Of a stretch of DNA of 42,850 nt, positions 16,807-24,873 are shown piece by piece. The stretch spans positions 1-42,850 of the IMG/VR virus record IMGVR_UViG_3300035698_015577; one strand, written 5' to 3'. The translations under genes and the position numbers were made by a program. Under the pieces are notes generated by a model, which ran no database searches, had not been told where the DNA came from, and saw nothing but the letters and a program-made list of their open reading frames with translations. Positions within the stretch are counted from its first letter, which is position 1. The number at the start of each line of letters is the position of its first letter. This DNA comes from a virus.

Positions 16807-17433
16807 TTATGCCCAAGTTTTTATTAATTTTTCTAAATTATTATCTAAAACTACTTGATATACTCCAGAAGTAAATGCACGAACTGAAACCTCTTCTTTA
16901 AATATATCGTCATCAATTCCATATAAATTAAGTAAGTTACTCATACAGCACTCAAATAACATTGATTTAACTGCATATAGATTATACTTCTTAAGTTCAA
17001 TTGATATTTTATTATTAATATCATCTATTTGTATTATATTTTTATTTCCTTCTTCAAAAACATAATCATCTTTAACTTTAAATATAGATGTGAATATTTT
17101 AATTTCTTTTGGAATAACAGTAGTATCTATATTAAAATCATTGTATTTAAAAAATTCTATTAAAGCTCTGGAAAGTAATGCAACACTTTCTTCTTTTAAA
17201 CTATAATTAGTATAAACATAATCTACAGCATGAATAATTTCATGAATATAAGTATCGACTATATTTGATACATCTAATTTTTCACCTAAAAGATGATTAC
17301 CTATTTTTATTTCAGATTGCATATTTTGGCAAAGACCATAATATGTTAAGTTTTCAGAAAAAGGATAAGGATATTTTATGTCAAAGAACAAACCACCAAC
17401 TTTTACTTTCTTAGGTAATGCGAATCGTTTCAT
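16807..17433 (-). CDS. Zinc metallopeptidase (HExxH)
   Basis: 208 aa. HEIIHAVDY at residues 64-72 gives the zinc-binding HExxH. A glutamate pair at 81-82 (LKEESVALL) is a suitable third ligand, as in gluzincin-type phage metallopeptidases. The first 60 residues (KVGGLFFDIKYPYPF) match the N-terminal beta region commonly found ahead of this motif in phages. The C-terminal half is unfamiliar. The gene overlaps the next upstream gene by 4 nt. The substrate is unknown. It is probably cytoplasmic, as no signal peptide is seen. Confidence 0.7.
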   Translation of the reverse strand: MKRFALPKKVKVGGLFFDIKYPYPFSENLTYYGLCQNMQSEIKIGNHLLGEKLDVSNIVDTYIHEIIHAVDYVYTNYSLKEESVALLSRALIEFFKYNDFNIDTTVIPKEIKIFTSIFKVKDDYVFEEGNKNIIQIDDINNKISIELKKYNLYAVKSMLFECCMSNLLNLYGIDDDIFKEEVSVRAFTSGVYQVVLDNNLEKLIKTWA

Positions 17434-17684
17434 ATATTATTTCCTTTTTTATATTTGTATATAAAATTTCTACAAGTATCATATCCTTTTGTTCTATAAT
17501 ACATTGAATTCCTTAATAATAATTTAAACCATTCATGTCTACAAGTTCCAAAACTTATTGGTGTATTATTTTCTTCTTGATCGAATTCCCAATAAGAACA
17601 ATTATCACATATCTCTTCTACTTTACTGTCTTTATTAATAAAGTTTTTTAAATCCTCTACTTTTTCTAAATTACTAAAATCCAT
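17430..17684 (-). CDS. Small Cys-containing hypothetical protein
   Basis: 84 aa with CDNC at 26-29 and later Cys in GTCRH and YDTCRNF, a likely zinc site. It overlaps both neighbours (4 nt with the metallopeptidase, 11 nt with the gene upstream), showing a tight operon. Not recognised. Confidence 0.6.
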   Translation of the reverse strand: MDFSNLEKVEDLKNFINKDSKVEEICDNCSYWEFDQEENNTPISFGTCRHEWFKLLLRNSMYYRTKGYDTCRNFIYKYKKGNNI

Positions 17685-18099
17685 TTTCTAGCTCATCTAA
17701 TTTCTTTTCTGCGGTGTATGCTATTTTTAATGCATATAATTTTAAACTTTTAAGATACGATTCATTTTTTGTTTTAATATATTCTGCATATTTATTAATC
17801 CATAATCCAAAATAAGATGAGATACATGGCGATATATCCTCACCATCCACTCTATTAACTTCTTTCCATTCTAAGGGACATAAACTACATTGCGGATATA
17901 AGAATCCTTTAACAGTGTCGAATCCAAAATTATTAACTACGTAATCGCAAACAGGACAATCAGAATAAAATTCTGTACTATAACATAATGATTTTAATGC
18001 AATTATTTTATCTATCCTAGGATCTTCTGCAATTTCATTCCACATACTTAAAGTTTGTTCCAGTATTTCTTTTATATCAATTTTACCACTTACAATCAT
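17674..18099 (-). CDS. Cys-rich hypothetical protein
   Basis: 141 aa. Two Cys pairs, CPVC (about 48-51) and CSLC (about 71-74) followed by PLEW, plus CYS and PCISSYF, suggest a structural zinc or metal site in the first 95 residues. The tail is helical. It is co-linear with the adjoining small genes. No family is assigned. Confidence 0.6.
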   Translation of the reverse strand: MIVSGKIDIKEILEQTLSMWNEIAEDPRIDKIIALKSLCYSTEFYSDCPVCDYVVNNFGFDTVKGFLYPQCSLCPLEWKEVNRVDGEDISPCISSYFGLWINKYAEYIKTKNESYLKSLKLYALKIAYTAEKKLDELENGF

Positions 18100-18106
18100 A
18101 TGTCAC

Positions 18107-18349
18107 CTATTTACTTTGTTTTATTATTTCCATTTTAATTTCATCTGGCAACCATTTTAAAAACAACCACGGATTTTCCATTGCATGTAAATATCTTATT
18201 TGAGCATAATCATAAAAATCAGCACATACCTGCGTCATATCTCCAATTTCATATGGTGCTACAGCACCATTTAGTCTACCTTGATGTATTCCATCATTTA
18301 TCGAATTAGCTAAATCTTTATAATCAGAAGCAGATAGATTTACTTTCAT
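18107..18349 (-). CDS. Hypothetical protein
   Basis: 80 aa, mostly helical and acidic, containing WLFLKWLPDEIKMEIIKQSK at its C-terminus. It is separated by 2 nt from the upstream gene and 7 nt from the downstream one. Not recognised; no Cys pairs or membrane segment. Confidence 0.55.
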   Translation of the reverse strand: MKVNLSASDYKDLANSINDGIHQGRLNGAVAPYEIGDMTQVCADFYDYAQIRYLHAMENPWLFLKWLPDEIKMEIIKQSK

Positions 18350-18351
18350 AA

Positions 18352-18603
18352 TTATTTAATCCTTTTTCTAAGTTGTTCTATTGGTTTTTTTATATTCTTT
18401 AAATAGAATAATACATCAGCTAATTCTTTTTCTTTATATAACCCATATATTTTATTATCAAATTTTACTAACCATTTATTTGGACCTATTAATAAAACTA
18501 CATTTGGTAACAGTATTCTAATATTAAACCAATCCCAATACTCAACAAACTCATTAATAGCTTCTCCTACTTCATTCTCTTGTATAAATACAGAATTTAA
18601 CAT
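18352..18603 (-). CDS. Hypothetical protein
   Basis: 83 aa with alternating aromatic and hydrophobic beta segments (FNIRILLPNVVLLIGPNKW, VKFDNKIYGLYKEKELADVL) and a basic C-terminus (LRKRIK). It directly abuts the upstream gene. Not recognised. Confidence 0.55.
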   Translation of the reverse strand: MLNSVFIQENEVGEAINEFVEYWDWFNIRILLPNVVLLIGPNKWLVKFDNKIYGLYKEKELADVLFYLKNIKKPIEQLRKRIK

Positions 18604-19350
18604 TTATTCTATACCTTTCATCCTTAACTCAATAACCCAAACTTTGTCATCTAATTCAATATCTACCTCACTAAATTTCTGGTTTGATTGACTACCACCT
18701 ATTGTTGCACCTGATTCAGCACTGGTTGTTATTACGTTAGTATAGAGTGTAATATTAGTAGCACTAGTTGTATTAATGTTATCCCAATTTACAGGCACAT
18801 CGGCACCTGAATCTATATCACTCACCCAAACTCTTGTATCTAATTTCCACCAGAAATGATCATCATCGGCATTATACCCTACTGCATATGCAGACTCTTT
18901 TTCTAATTGAAACTCAACTCGTATCAATCCATTTTCCGCTCTTGTAGGATCGTCAACTTCAGAATGATTAAGAGGTACAAACTTAAACCGCTTACCTTCA
19001 GACAACGAGTCAGTAATAAATCGCTCAAGATTTACTTCACTATTTGCAGGAATAACCAAATTACCAAAGCTAGATACGTTTGCACCGTCAATTGTTATTT
19101 TAGCAGTAGCTCTACGTCTATTATTATTCTTAATCACAAGATTATACTCGGAATCAAATGGAATAATAACAATACCATCAATTTCTTTAATAAATTCATT
19201 ATCTTGAAGTACATTAACAACGAAAGTACCAACAACTTCTGTACGATCTATTGATGCAGCATCCGCACTAAATGCTAATAAACAATTTAGTAATGATACA
19301 ATAGCACCTATTATAAACCCAAACAACAATCCTCTTTTAAATTCAAACAT
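18604..19350 (-). CDS. Secreted or membrane-anchored paralog of the 10494-11339 protein
   Basis: 248 aa. Residues 8-31 form a hydrophobic segment ending AFSADAAS, a good signal peptide or anchor. The following beta domain matches the 10494-11339 protein: SEYNLVIKN, then ITIDGANV, then RFKFVPL, then NGLIRVEFQLE. A C-terminal block IGGSQSNQKFSEVDIEL parallels VKGSEINQNFHT of the paralog. It lacks the zinc ribbon. The start follows AAAGGAGATATAGT. It lies next to the membrane-anchored protease, so an envelope or virion-surface role is plausible but unproven. Confidence 0.65.
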   Translation of the reverse strand: MFEFKRGLLFGFIIGAIVSLLNCLLAFSADAASIDRTEVVGTFVVNVLQDNEFIKEIDGIVIIPFDSEYNLVIKNNNRRRATAKITIDGANVSSFGNLVIPANSEVNLERFITDSLSEGKRFKFVPLNHSEVDDPTRAENGLIRVEFQLEKESAYAVGYNADDDHFWWKLDTRVWVSDIDSGADVPVNWDNINTTSATNITLYTNVITTSAESGATIGGSQSNQKFSEVDIELDDKVWVIELRMKGIE

Positions 19351-19370
19351 ACTATATCTCCTTTATTTAA

Positions 19371-19517
19371 TTAAAAATCTAAAAAATCATCATTATCGTT
19401 TTGCAGTAAATAATCTTCTATATTCTCAAGTACTAATTTTGAACTTTTAACCTTATCATGTATTTGATATAGTTTATATAAAGCTAAAGTTAACAATAAT
19501 ATAATTATTATAATCAT
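19371..19517 (-). CDS. Single-pass membrane peptide
   Basis: 48 aa, MIIIIILLLTLALYKLYQ followed by a charged helix and an acidic tail (NDNDDFLDF). GGAGTACGT precedes the ATG. The N-terminal hydrophobic segment and cytoplasmic-type helix resemble Rz/spanin-like or accessory membrane peptides, but the length is too short to decide. Confidence 0.55.
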   Translation of the reverse strand: MIIIIILLLTLALYKLYQIHDKVKSSKLVLENIEDYLLQNDNDDFLDF

Positions 19518-19529
19518 ACGTACTCCTAT

Positions 19530-19646
19530 TTATCCTGTGTTACCAAAGAATGAAACTATTAAACCAAGAATCGTCCCGACTATAACTACACAAATAAATA
19601 TATAGTCGGGAATAGTACCTATATCTTTTTTCCTTATTTTGCCCAA
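19530..19646 (-). CDS. Small membrane peptide with TTG start (tentative)
   Basis: 38 aa if it starts at the TTG at 19646, which overlaps the protease stop. The central segment YIFICVVIVGTILGLIVSFF is a clear transmembrane helix, followed by GNTG and a stop. The ribosome site is weak, so the start is uncertain. It sits between the protease and another membrane peptide. A holin-like role cannot be shown. Confidence 0.45.
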   Translation of the reverse strand: MGKIRKKDIGTIPDYIFICVVIVGTILGLIVSFFGNTG

Positions 19647-21565
19647 TGGGAACTATCCATTCTTAATCCAAGATCAATTCCACGCTCTGCAAGCCATGCC
19701 TTGACTTTATTGATCGGAATACATAGACTCATTCCTGGGGCAACAGCACCACTGGATGTAAATTTAACAGCATCTATAAATCCATCGAGATTTTCTACAC
19801 TGTTACTAAACTTTACGGTTGCTGCTGATTCAAACATATTATTTACATCATCGGTTTTTACATTGGTAAGTTTTAGATCATATGGTAATCCATCGATTAA
19901 ATTATGGTCAACATCTACAAAAACAGAACTGCGACAACCAGAAGTCCATTGCCTTAAAACTGCGTTTCTAAGTGCAACTACTTTCCCTCTTTCAGATCCA
20001 ACCATTGACCAAACACTAGATCCAGATACACCAGGGAGTCCTATTGAAAAATTAACCCAAAAGCTATCATTTGCAATCCAATCAAGATGCGGCCAATATT
20101 CACCAAATGATTGATACATATTTCTATTTGGATGTGTAACGTTACCTTGAGACATTAATTTAATTACGCCCATAGGATTGCCAACACTGATAACTTCGTC
20201 ACCAGTAACAACATTATCAGAATTTCCAAATACGACTTTATTCTCAAGCCCATTAATTGGTGTTGTAACCATAACAGCAGAATCAATATACTCAGCAATC
20301 ATAAGTTCGCCATCTAAAATTAAAGCCGCTGCTGGTGTACCCATTCTATCAGATTCTCCAGTATATCTAACATACGGTCTTCCTGGCATAATAACAAACA
20401 TTGTTTCAAGATCTTCTGTTACCATAGTCTCTGTATTTACTGCATTATTTGCAACATGCGCATTTGTTAAGATTAAAGAATTAAATTCTGTTTCCGATAC
20501 TTTAACCCCATAATTTCTATAATGACTATCATTTTCATTTCCTTTACCATGTACTTTATGATTTCCAATATATGTGCCTGTACCAGTAACGAGCGTCCAT
20601 CCTTGTGAAATTTTTACTCTACCCATCATTACATCATATACAGTTGCATTACGAATATCATATGGTTCTACTTCTGTTTTTCGTTCTTTTTTAAGTTCTT
20701 TTTCAAGTTTTTCAATTTCTTCTTGCTGTCTACGACTTTCTTCTTCAAGAGAAACAACCTGAACTGGTTTTGGCTTAGAATATTCTTCGAGATCAAAATA
20801 TGATACTTCGACATCAACTCTTTTATCTTCAGGAATTGGTTTTGTTTTTAAAATACCCCTAGGATCATATCCAACGATTAAGTTTTCTTCTGTTCCACAT
20901 ACTTTAACTGACCATTGCAATGTTGTTGGATATTCGTCATTCCAACCAGATGAAAAATGTAAAAGTTTTATTTCTTCATCAAGATCTACTTCATCTTTTG
21001 AAACACTATATCCCTCTTGCCTTAATTTACGAAATATTTCTTTTGCTGTAGCAGGAGATACATCAGCAGTTTCAGAAACAGCCATTACATCTTTTTCATA
21101 TTCCTCTTCCCATTCTTTAATTTCTTTCTTTTCAACCTTATACACAACCAAAATATTCTCTGGAAATTTGGCCCATAACGGGATATCCTTTAATGCGCCA
21201 ACAGGAATGTCAGTTTGTGATTTTGGAAGGTGCCCATATACCGTTGCAGCAGTTAAATAAGATTCATAAACTTGTTTTTCTGCTTCTGCTTTTTCTTTAT
21301 TAAGTCTAAGTTGTTCTTCAACAGTTGCTTTTATTATATTTCTAATTCGTTCATCTTCATCAACTTCTATAGGCTCTGCCTTGATACGCTCTACCCGCCA
21401 CATAGGGCGAGGCATTTTAATCTCAACAGTGCTAATGGTTGCATTATCTATAATTTGCTGTTCGGTGAGTTCTATAACTGGTTTATATCTGTCATAAACC
21501 ATATAACATAAGCCAACAAGAACTAATATTAATACTGCTGTTAAAGCTGTACTAATCTTTTTCAT
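19634..21565 (-). CDS. Membrane-anchored trypsin/HtrA-like serine protease
   Basis: 643 aa. Residues 5-24 are a transmembrane or signal anchor. Residues 60-310 are an unknown charged region, with a coiled coil about 272-297. A chymotrypsin-fold protease at about 322-600 has His370 in LTNAHV, Asp428 in YIDSAVM and Ser514 in GVSGSS, the full catalytic triad of the HtrA/trypsin_2 group. The C-terminus includes MSLCIPINKVKAWL, as in HtrA proteins, but no PDZ domain is seen. The strong GGAGGAAATTGT ribosome site fixes the start. Base composition is less AT-rich than its neighbours, which suggests acquisition. Inferred to act at the envelope, perhaps in lysis or on surface proteins; virion maturation is an alternative. 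Confidence 0.8.
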   Translation of the reverse strand: MKKISTALTAVLILVLVGLCYMVYDRYKPVIELTEQQIIDNATISTVEIKMPRPMWRVERIKAEPIEVDEDERIRNIIKATVEEQLRLNKEKAEAEKQVYESYLTAATVYGHLPKSQTDIPVGALKDIPLWAKFPENILVVYKVEKKEIKEWEEEYEKDVMAVSETADVSPATAKEIFRKLRQEGYSVSKDEVDLDEEIKLLHFSSGWNDEYPTTLQWSVKVCGTEENLIVGYDPRGILKTKPIPEDKRVDVEVSYFDLEEYSKPKPVQVVSLEEESRRQQEEIEKLEKELKKERKTEVEPYDIRNATVYDVMMGRVKISQGWTLVTGTGTYIGNHKVHGKGNENDSHYRNYGVKVSETEFNSLILTNAHVANNAVNTETMVTEDLETMFVIMPGRPYVRYTGESDRMGTPAAALILDGELMIAEYIDSAVMVTTPINGLENKVVFGNSDNVVTGDEVISVGNPMGVIKLMSQGNVTHPNRNMYQSFGEYWPHLDWIANDSFWVNFSIGLPGVSGSSVWSMVGSERGKVVALRNAVLRQWTSGCRSSVFVDVDHNLIDGLPYDLKLTNVKTDDVNNMFESAATVKFSNSVENLDGFIDAVKFTSSGAVAPGMSLCIPINKVKAWLAERGIDLGLRMDSSHWAK

Positions 21566-21596
21566 ACAATTTCCTCCTATTCTTTATTTACTGTTG

Positions 21597-22052
21597 TTAA
21601 TGATTCTTCCAATGCTCTAAAATTAATCTATCTATTTCTTTTTCATCTTCTATAACTGGTTTATCAGATATCTTCATTCTACAATAAACACTATACTGTC
21701 GTTTTCGTTTTCTTTGTTTATAAATAGTACCACCAGTATCAATATCATAATCAGGTATAAATTCATATACAGATTTTATTAAAGCAGGTCGTTGTCTCCA
21801 ATATAAAATACTTGGTTCTTCCATAACATTTTCTACCATAGCATCTAACATAACATGCATAAAGTAATCTACTGCCTCAAGATCTGTATAAAAATATTGC
21901 ATAGATTCGCCTTCTATTTTTATACCACCTGACGTATAAGAAATATAAGGTTCTACTGTTGGACAAAAAGCTGATGTCCCATCTGTATGATAAGTCATAA
22001 ATCTTAAACTTTTTTCAAAATGTAATAATCTTACAGTTTTTATTTTTCTCAT
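21597..22052 (-). CDS. Hypothetical protein
   Basis: 151 aa, not recognised. It contains a Tyr/Phe-rich central region and a very basic stretch (KQRKRKRQYSVYC, about 112-124) followed by an acidic helix. AGGAAATTATT precedes the start. It shares an ATGA overlap with the upstream zinc-ribbon gene and is 31 nt from the protease start. Confidence 0.55.
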   Translation of the reverse strand: MRKIKTVRLLHFEKSLRFMTYHTDGTSAFCPTVEPYISYTSGGIKIEGESMQYFYTDLEAVDYFMHVMLDAMVENVMEEPSILYWRQRPALIKSVYEFIPDYDIDTGGTIYKQRKRKRQYSVYCRMKISDKPVIEDEKEIDRLILEHWKNH

Positions 22053-22204
22053 AATAATTTCCTATTTTGTTTCTTATTATAACTTTCTTTATTTTCTATT
22101 TCTTCTTTTGTTATTTTTCTATAAAGATCTAGGTGCCAACAATTAGTACAATGTAAAACAGATCTGTAAACATAATGAAAACAACCTTTACAATCTTCTT
22201 TCAT
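22049..22204 (-). CDS. Small zinc-ribbon protein
   Basis: 51 aa: CKGC at 5-8 and CTNC at 19-22, then a Lys/Glu-rich helix. The ATG follows GGGGATAAA at good spacing, and its TGA overlaps the next gene's ATG. Two close Cys pairs in so short a protein indicate a single zinc site; nucleic-acid or protein binding is likely. Confidence 0.6.
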   Translation of the reverse strand: MKEDCKGCFHYVYRSVLHCTNCWHLDLYRKITKEEIENKESYNKKQNRKLL

Positions 22205-22313
22205 TTTATCCCCTTCAGCCAAAACGCTTTTTTATTGTAGTCTTATATTAAAATAATATTTATATTATTTTATATATTATGTATGTAGTCTTATGTATAT
22301 ATAGAATTGTAAG

Positions 22314-22477
22314 ATATCACATAAGGGAATGTGATATAATGCAAAACGGTGATATCATTAGATTTATTACCCTGTGATATATTACAAAACGGTGATATCA
22401 TTACGTTTTTCTTTGTCATATTTTATCCTTTTTATTAAATTTGCCCTGTAATATATTACAAAACGGTGATATTATTA
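22314..22477. repeat. Iteron-like cluster of 30-bp repeats with an inverted repeat
   Basis: Three direct copies of a 30-bp unit at 22331-22360, 22374-22403 and 22448-22477, core ACAAAACGGTGATATCATTA. Each begins with GTGATAT-like sequence and repeats it 18 nt later. An inverted ATATCACAT/ATGTGATAT pair (22314-22337) overlaps the first copy. No gene is present. This is typical of protein-binding arrays: a replication-initiator or repressor/operator region. Confidence 0.8.
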
Positions 22478-22481
22478 TGTT

Positions 22482-22640
22482 TTATTGGCAGTTTTTATTG
22501 TTTATAACATCTATTATTTCATTTATCTTATGACGTATTTTTTTAATTTCTTCAGATTCACGATTTTTATTTGGGTCAAATAATAGTTCACGGTCTTTAG
22601 GTATTTCTATTAACCATTTTTCTAATTTTTTTATCTCCAT
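22482..22640 (-). CDS. Small charged helical protein
   Basis: 52 aa, MEIKKLEKWLIEIPKDRELL at the start, then mostly Lys/Glu/Ile helix. It is the first gene after the promoter at 22661-22688, and its stop lies 5 bp from the iteron cluster. Given this position it may be a small DNA-binding or regulatory protein acting on the cluster, but no fold is recognised. Confidence 0.5.
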   Translation of the reverse strand: MEIKKLEKWLIEIPKDRELLFDPNKNRESEEIKKIRHKINEIIDVINNKNCQ

Positions 22641-22660
22641 ACTAATTCCTTCTATTATTT

Positions 22661-22688
22661 ATTATAAGCATTAATTTCAATTTGTCAA
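22661..22688 (-). promoter_or_regulatory. Leftward sigma70-type promoter, copy 2
   Basis: On the minus strand TTGACA (22683-22688), 16 nt with AATTAATGCT, then TATAAT (22661-22666), a full consensus at both hexamers. A/T tracts lie upstream. It would start transcription about 14 nt ahead of the 22640 start codon. Confidence 0.85.
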
Positions 22689-22749
22689 GTAAAGATATTC
22701 AAAACCATCGATTTTTTTATTTTTTAATATTTTTTAACACTATTTAATA

Positions 22750-22956
22750 CTATTTAATATAATGATATTTGATATCTAAATTAAAATTTAGGTACCCATT
22801 AGGAAGTTTACATAAAATATCTTCTACTGGTACTTCTTGTATATCTATTTTCGTATTGAAATTAAATTTATCTATAACGATTCTATCATCTTTTAATTTT
22901 TCTAATACAGTCTCTAGTGCTAGTCTCATATTTTTAATCTCTGTTTCTTTTGTCAT
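22750..22956 (-). CDS. Hypothetical protein
   Basis: 68 aa from the ATG at 22956, preceded by AAGGAGAGGT; the longer frame to 23061 is less likely because it would sit inside the secreted protein gene. It is helical and basic at first (KNMRLALETVLEKLKDD), then beta. It overlaps the upstream gene by 23 nt. Not recognised. Confidence 0.5.
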   Translation of the reverse strand: MTKETEIKNMRLALETVLEKLKDDRIVIDKFNFNTKIDIQEVPVEDILCKLPNGYLNFNLDIKYHYIK

Positions 22957-23245
22957 ACCTCTCCTTACTGTTAAGTCCACCAAGTAGTAAATATAGGATT
23001 TCACCTGGAATTGTTTTGCTCCAGTGATACCCTTTAGTACATCCATTAACAGTTTTTGCATCTAAATGACAATCAAAGAAGAAAAAGTCTTCTTTGTCGG
23101 CATAATATAGTGTTTCATTTTCGTACTTGAATATATACTTTTCTAAAAATTTATTCCGATAACAATCACCCTCTCCTGTACAGACTATACCAAAGACTGG
23201 TCCAGAAAAAAGACTCAAAATTAAAACTAAAATTATTATTTTCAT
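22934..23245 (-). CDS. Small secreted Cys-containing protein
   Basis: 103 aa from the ATG at 23245, set by AAAAGGAGAAAGA. Residues 1-19 (MKIIILVLILSLFSGPVFG) are a clean signal peptide. The mature part has four Cys (CTGEGDC, FFFDCHL, VNGCTKG), probably two disulfides, so it is likely exported. A role at the cell surface, such as superinfection exclusion, is possible but unsupported beyond export. Confidence 0.6.
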   Translation of the reverse strand: MKIIILVLILSLFSGPVFGIVCTGEGDCYRNKFLEKYIFKYENETLYYADKEDFFFFDCHLDAKTVNGCTKGYHWSKTIPGEILYLLLGGLNSKERYDKRNRD

Positions 23246-23383
23246 TCTTTCTCCTTTTCTTAAACGAACTGTAGTACCTCTATTTCTGTACTTAGTATTA
23301 AAACCTATAAACGTGTACACTTGGTTTGAAATAAACGATCCTATACCCATAGGAATTAGAATTAAGCTATGTTGATGTCAGGT

Positions 23384-23689
23384 TCAGTCCTCCAATACAG
23401 CTAATTTGTATATAGTATCTAAGGCTTTTTCCCTTCTTTCTATTTCTTCGGCCCTTTTTCTGGCTTTAGCTAGTATCTTTCGTCTTAAGAATTCAACTAC
23501 TTTTATAGCTTTTTCAAGTTTCTCTGTACAGTAATTGATAGGACATTCCATAATTCTATCTATACATACAGAATGATAATAATGATGTATATGACCTGTA
23601 TCGTTTATATTACGCAAAGGTACTAATTCTGTAGTGTACTTTAATTGACTTATAGGAGCACTGCATCCACAAATTACACATTTATTCAT
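23384..23689 (-). CDS. Small zinc-binding protein, paralog of the next upstream gene
   Basis: 101 aa from the ATG at 23689 (AAAGGAG upstream). A longer in-frame start at 23752 also has a ribosome site, which would add about 21 residues. It has CVICGC near the N-terminus and HHYYHSVC about 35 residues on, then a long basic helix. The C-x2-C plus YYHSxC pattern, followed by a Pro and a TEKLEKA-like helix, is shared with the 23755-24003 protein, so the pair are duplicates. Confidence 0.55.
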   Translation of the reverse strand: MNKCVICGCSAPISQLKYTTELVPLRNINDTGHIHHYYHSVCIDRIMECPINYCTEKLEKAIKVVEFLRRKILAKARKRAEEIERREKALDTIYKLAVLED

Positions 23690-23754
23690 AGTCATCTCCT
23701 TTTGTTTTAGACCTCTTGGGTTAGCATATTTTCCATCAATAAAGAAATACATAA

Positions 23755-24003
23755 TCATCTCCTATTTCTTATTAAATTAATTATATCTGTAGCAGATTTA
23801 ACTTTATCTGTAGTATATCTTTCAGGATAATCTATAACTTGACGTAAACACCAACTGTGATAATAATATTCTTTTGAAGAGTTTTCAATGTATTTAATAC
23901 TATTGAATTCATCAAATTCATCAAATTTATTACAAAAACAGCAAGGATCAGTATAACAATTTAATATTTTTAATTTAAAAAATTTTATTAATTTTAAATC
24001 CAT
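23755..24003 (-). CDS. Small zinc-binding protein, paralog of the 23384-23689 protein
   Basis: 82 aa with CCFC (about 21-24), EYYYHSWC (about 45-52), then PERYTTDKVKSA and a basic C-terminus. The Cys/His layout suggests a treble-clef-like zinc site. It overlaps the next gene's upper start candidate. Function unknown. Confidence 0.55.
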   Translation of the reverse strand: MDLKLIKFFKLKILNCYTDPCCFCNKFDEFDEFNSIKYIENSSKEYYYHSWCLRQVIDYPERYTTDKVKSATDIINLIRNRR

Positions 24004-24042
24004 AATTATTCCTATTTATTCCTTATTAGGTAAAGAGAAAGT

Positions 24043-24084
24043 TTATAAGTTATAAGTTATAAGTTATAAGTTATAAGTTATAAG
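24043..24084. repeat. Tandem 7-bp repeat (TTATAAG)
   Basis: Six perfect copies plus a partial one, ending exactly at the stop codon of the 24085-24435 gene. The unit is not a multiple of three, so expansion could not extend a reading frame evenly. A simple-sequence tract with no evident role. Confidence 0.9.
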
Positions 24085-24435
24085 TTATATATTAATTACT
24101 ATTTTATCAATAGTTTTACCATTATCATTTAACAAATAAGCTACAGTATCAAAAACTAGATCTTGATAAGTACCATCATTCATTTTCATATCAAGAACTC
24201 CAACACAGTAATCTTCTCCTAGTTTTCCACCACATAATTTACATTTTATATTTTCAGATAAAAAACATAAACATGGGCTGTGTTCAATATAAATTGCATA
24301 AGCAAACTGAGATAATTCTTTTAATTGTTTAAGATCAGTACTGATATTAAATCGTCTATAAGTAGTTAAACGTCTAATACCGTCAATAAATAGCCATTCT
24401 TTGTCATAATTTTTTCTTTCTATCTTTAGTATCAT
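24085..24435 (-). CDS. Hypothetical protein with a CxxC knuckle
   Basis: 116 aa. It is the first gene of the leftward block. It has SPCLCFLSENIKCKLCGGKLG in the middle (Cys pairs about 54-68), likely a zinc knuckle, and an Asp-rich second half (LDMKMNDGTYQDLVFDTVAYLL). The start follows AAAAGGAGATAGGT. The promoter at 24492-24519 lies directly upstream. Confidence 0.55.
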   Translation of the reverse strand: MILKIERKNYDKEWLFIDGIRRLTTYRRFNISTDLKQLKELSQFAYAIYIEHSPCLCFLSENIKCKLCGGKLGEDYCVGVLDMKMNDGTYQDLVFDTVAYLLNDNGKTIDKIVINI

Positions 24436-24491
24436 ACCTATCTCCTTTTATTTCTTTCTTCTTTCTCTTTACCTAAGTTCTACCTTTAGAT

Positions 24492-24519
24492 AACATAAGC
24501 ATTAATTCTTATATGTCAA
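24492..24519 (-). promoter_or_regulatory. Leftward sigma70-type promoter, copy 3
   Basis: Minus strand: TTGACA (24514-24519), a 16-nt spacer with AATTAATGCT, then TATGTT (24492-24497). Long A/T tracts lie upstream. This is probably the main leftward promoter of the divergent region. Confidence 0.75.
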
Positions 24520-24700
24520 GTAAATATCTTATAAATATCTAAATTTTTCTAAAATATTTAAAACTTTTCTAAAATTTTTTATAAAAATCGTAAATTCCCT
24601 CTATATGTACAACTTTTTTGTAAAAATATTATATAAAGATGTCCCTTTTACCAATATATAGGAGGACAGAATACGAAATACCAAACACTTGTGTAGTACT

Positions 24701-24740
24701 TATTTCTATTTTTAGAAGACTATTTCTATTTTTAGAAATC
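24701..24740. repeat. 20-bp direct repeat in the divergent region
   Basis: Two adjacent copies of TATTTCTATTTTTAGAAGAC, the second ending ATC. TTTCTA and TAGAAA halves make each copy partly palindromic, suggesting a repressor or activator site between the two transcription units. Confidence 0.75.
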
Positions 24741-24873
24741 TTTCAGAGGGCTTGATGTGTATTTGATAGGCTGTTGCGTAGCAACTATCCTTATTAGGCC
24801 GGGGAAGATCCTTCATTTTCTGAATCCCATTTATACCCTGAACGATACTCAGTCAATGAATCTCATTCAGTCA

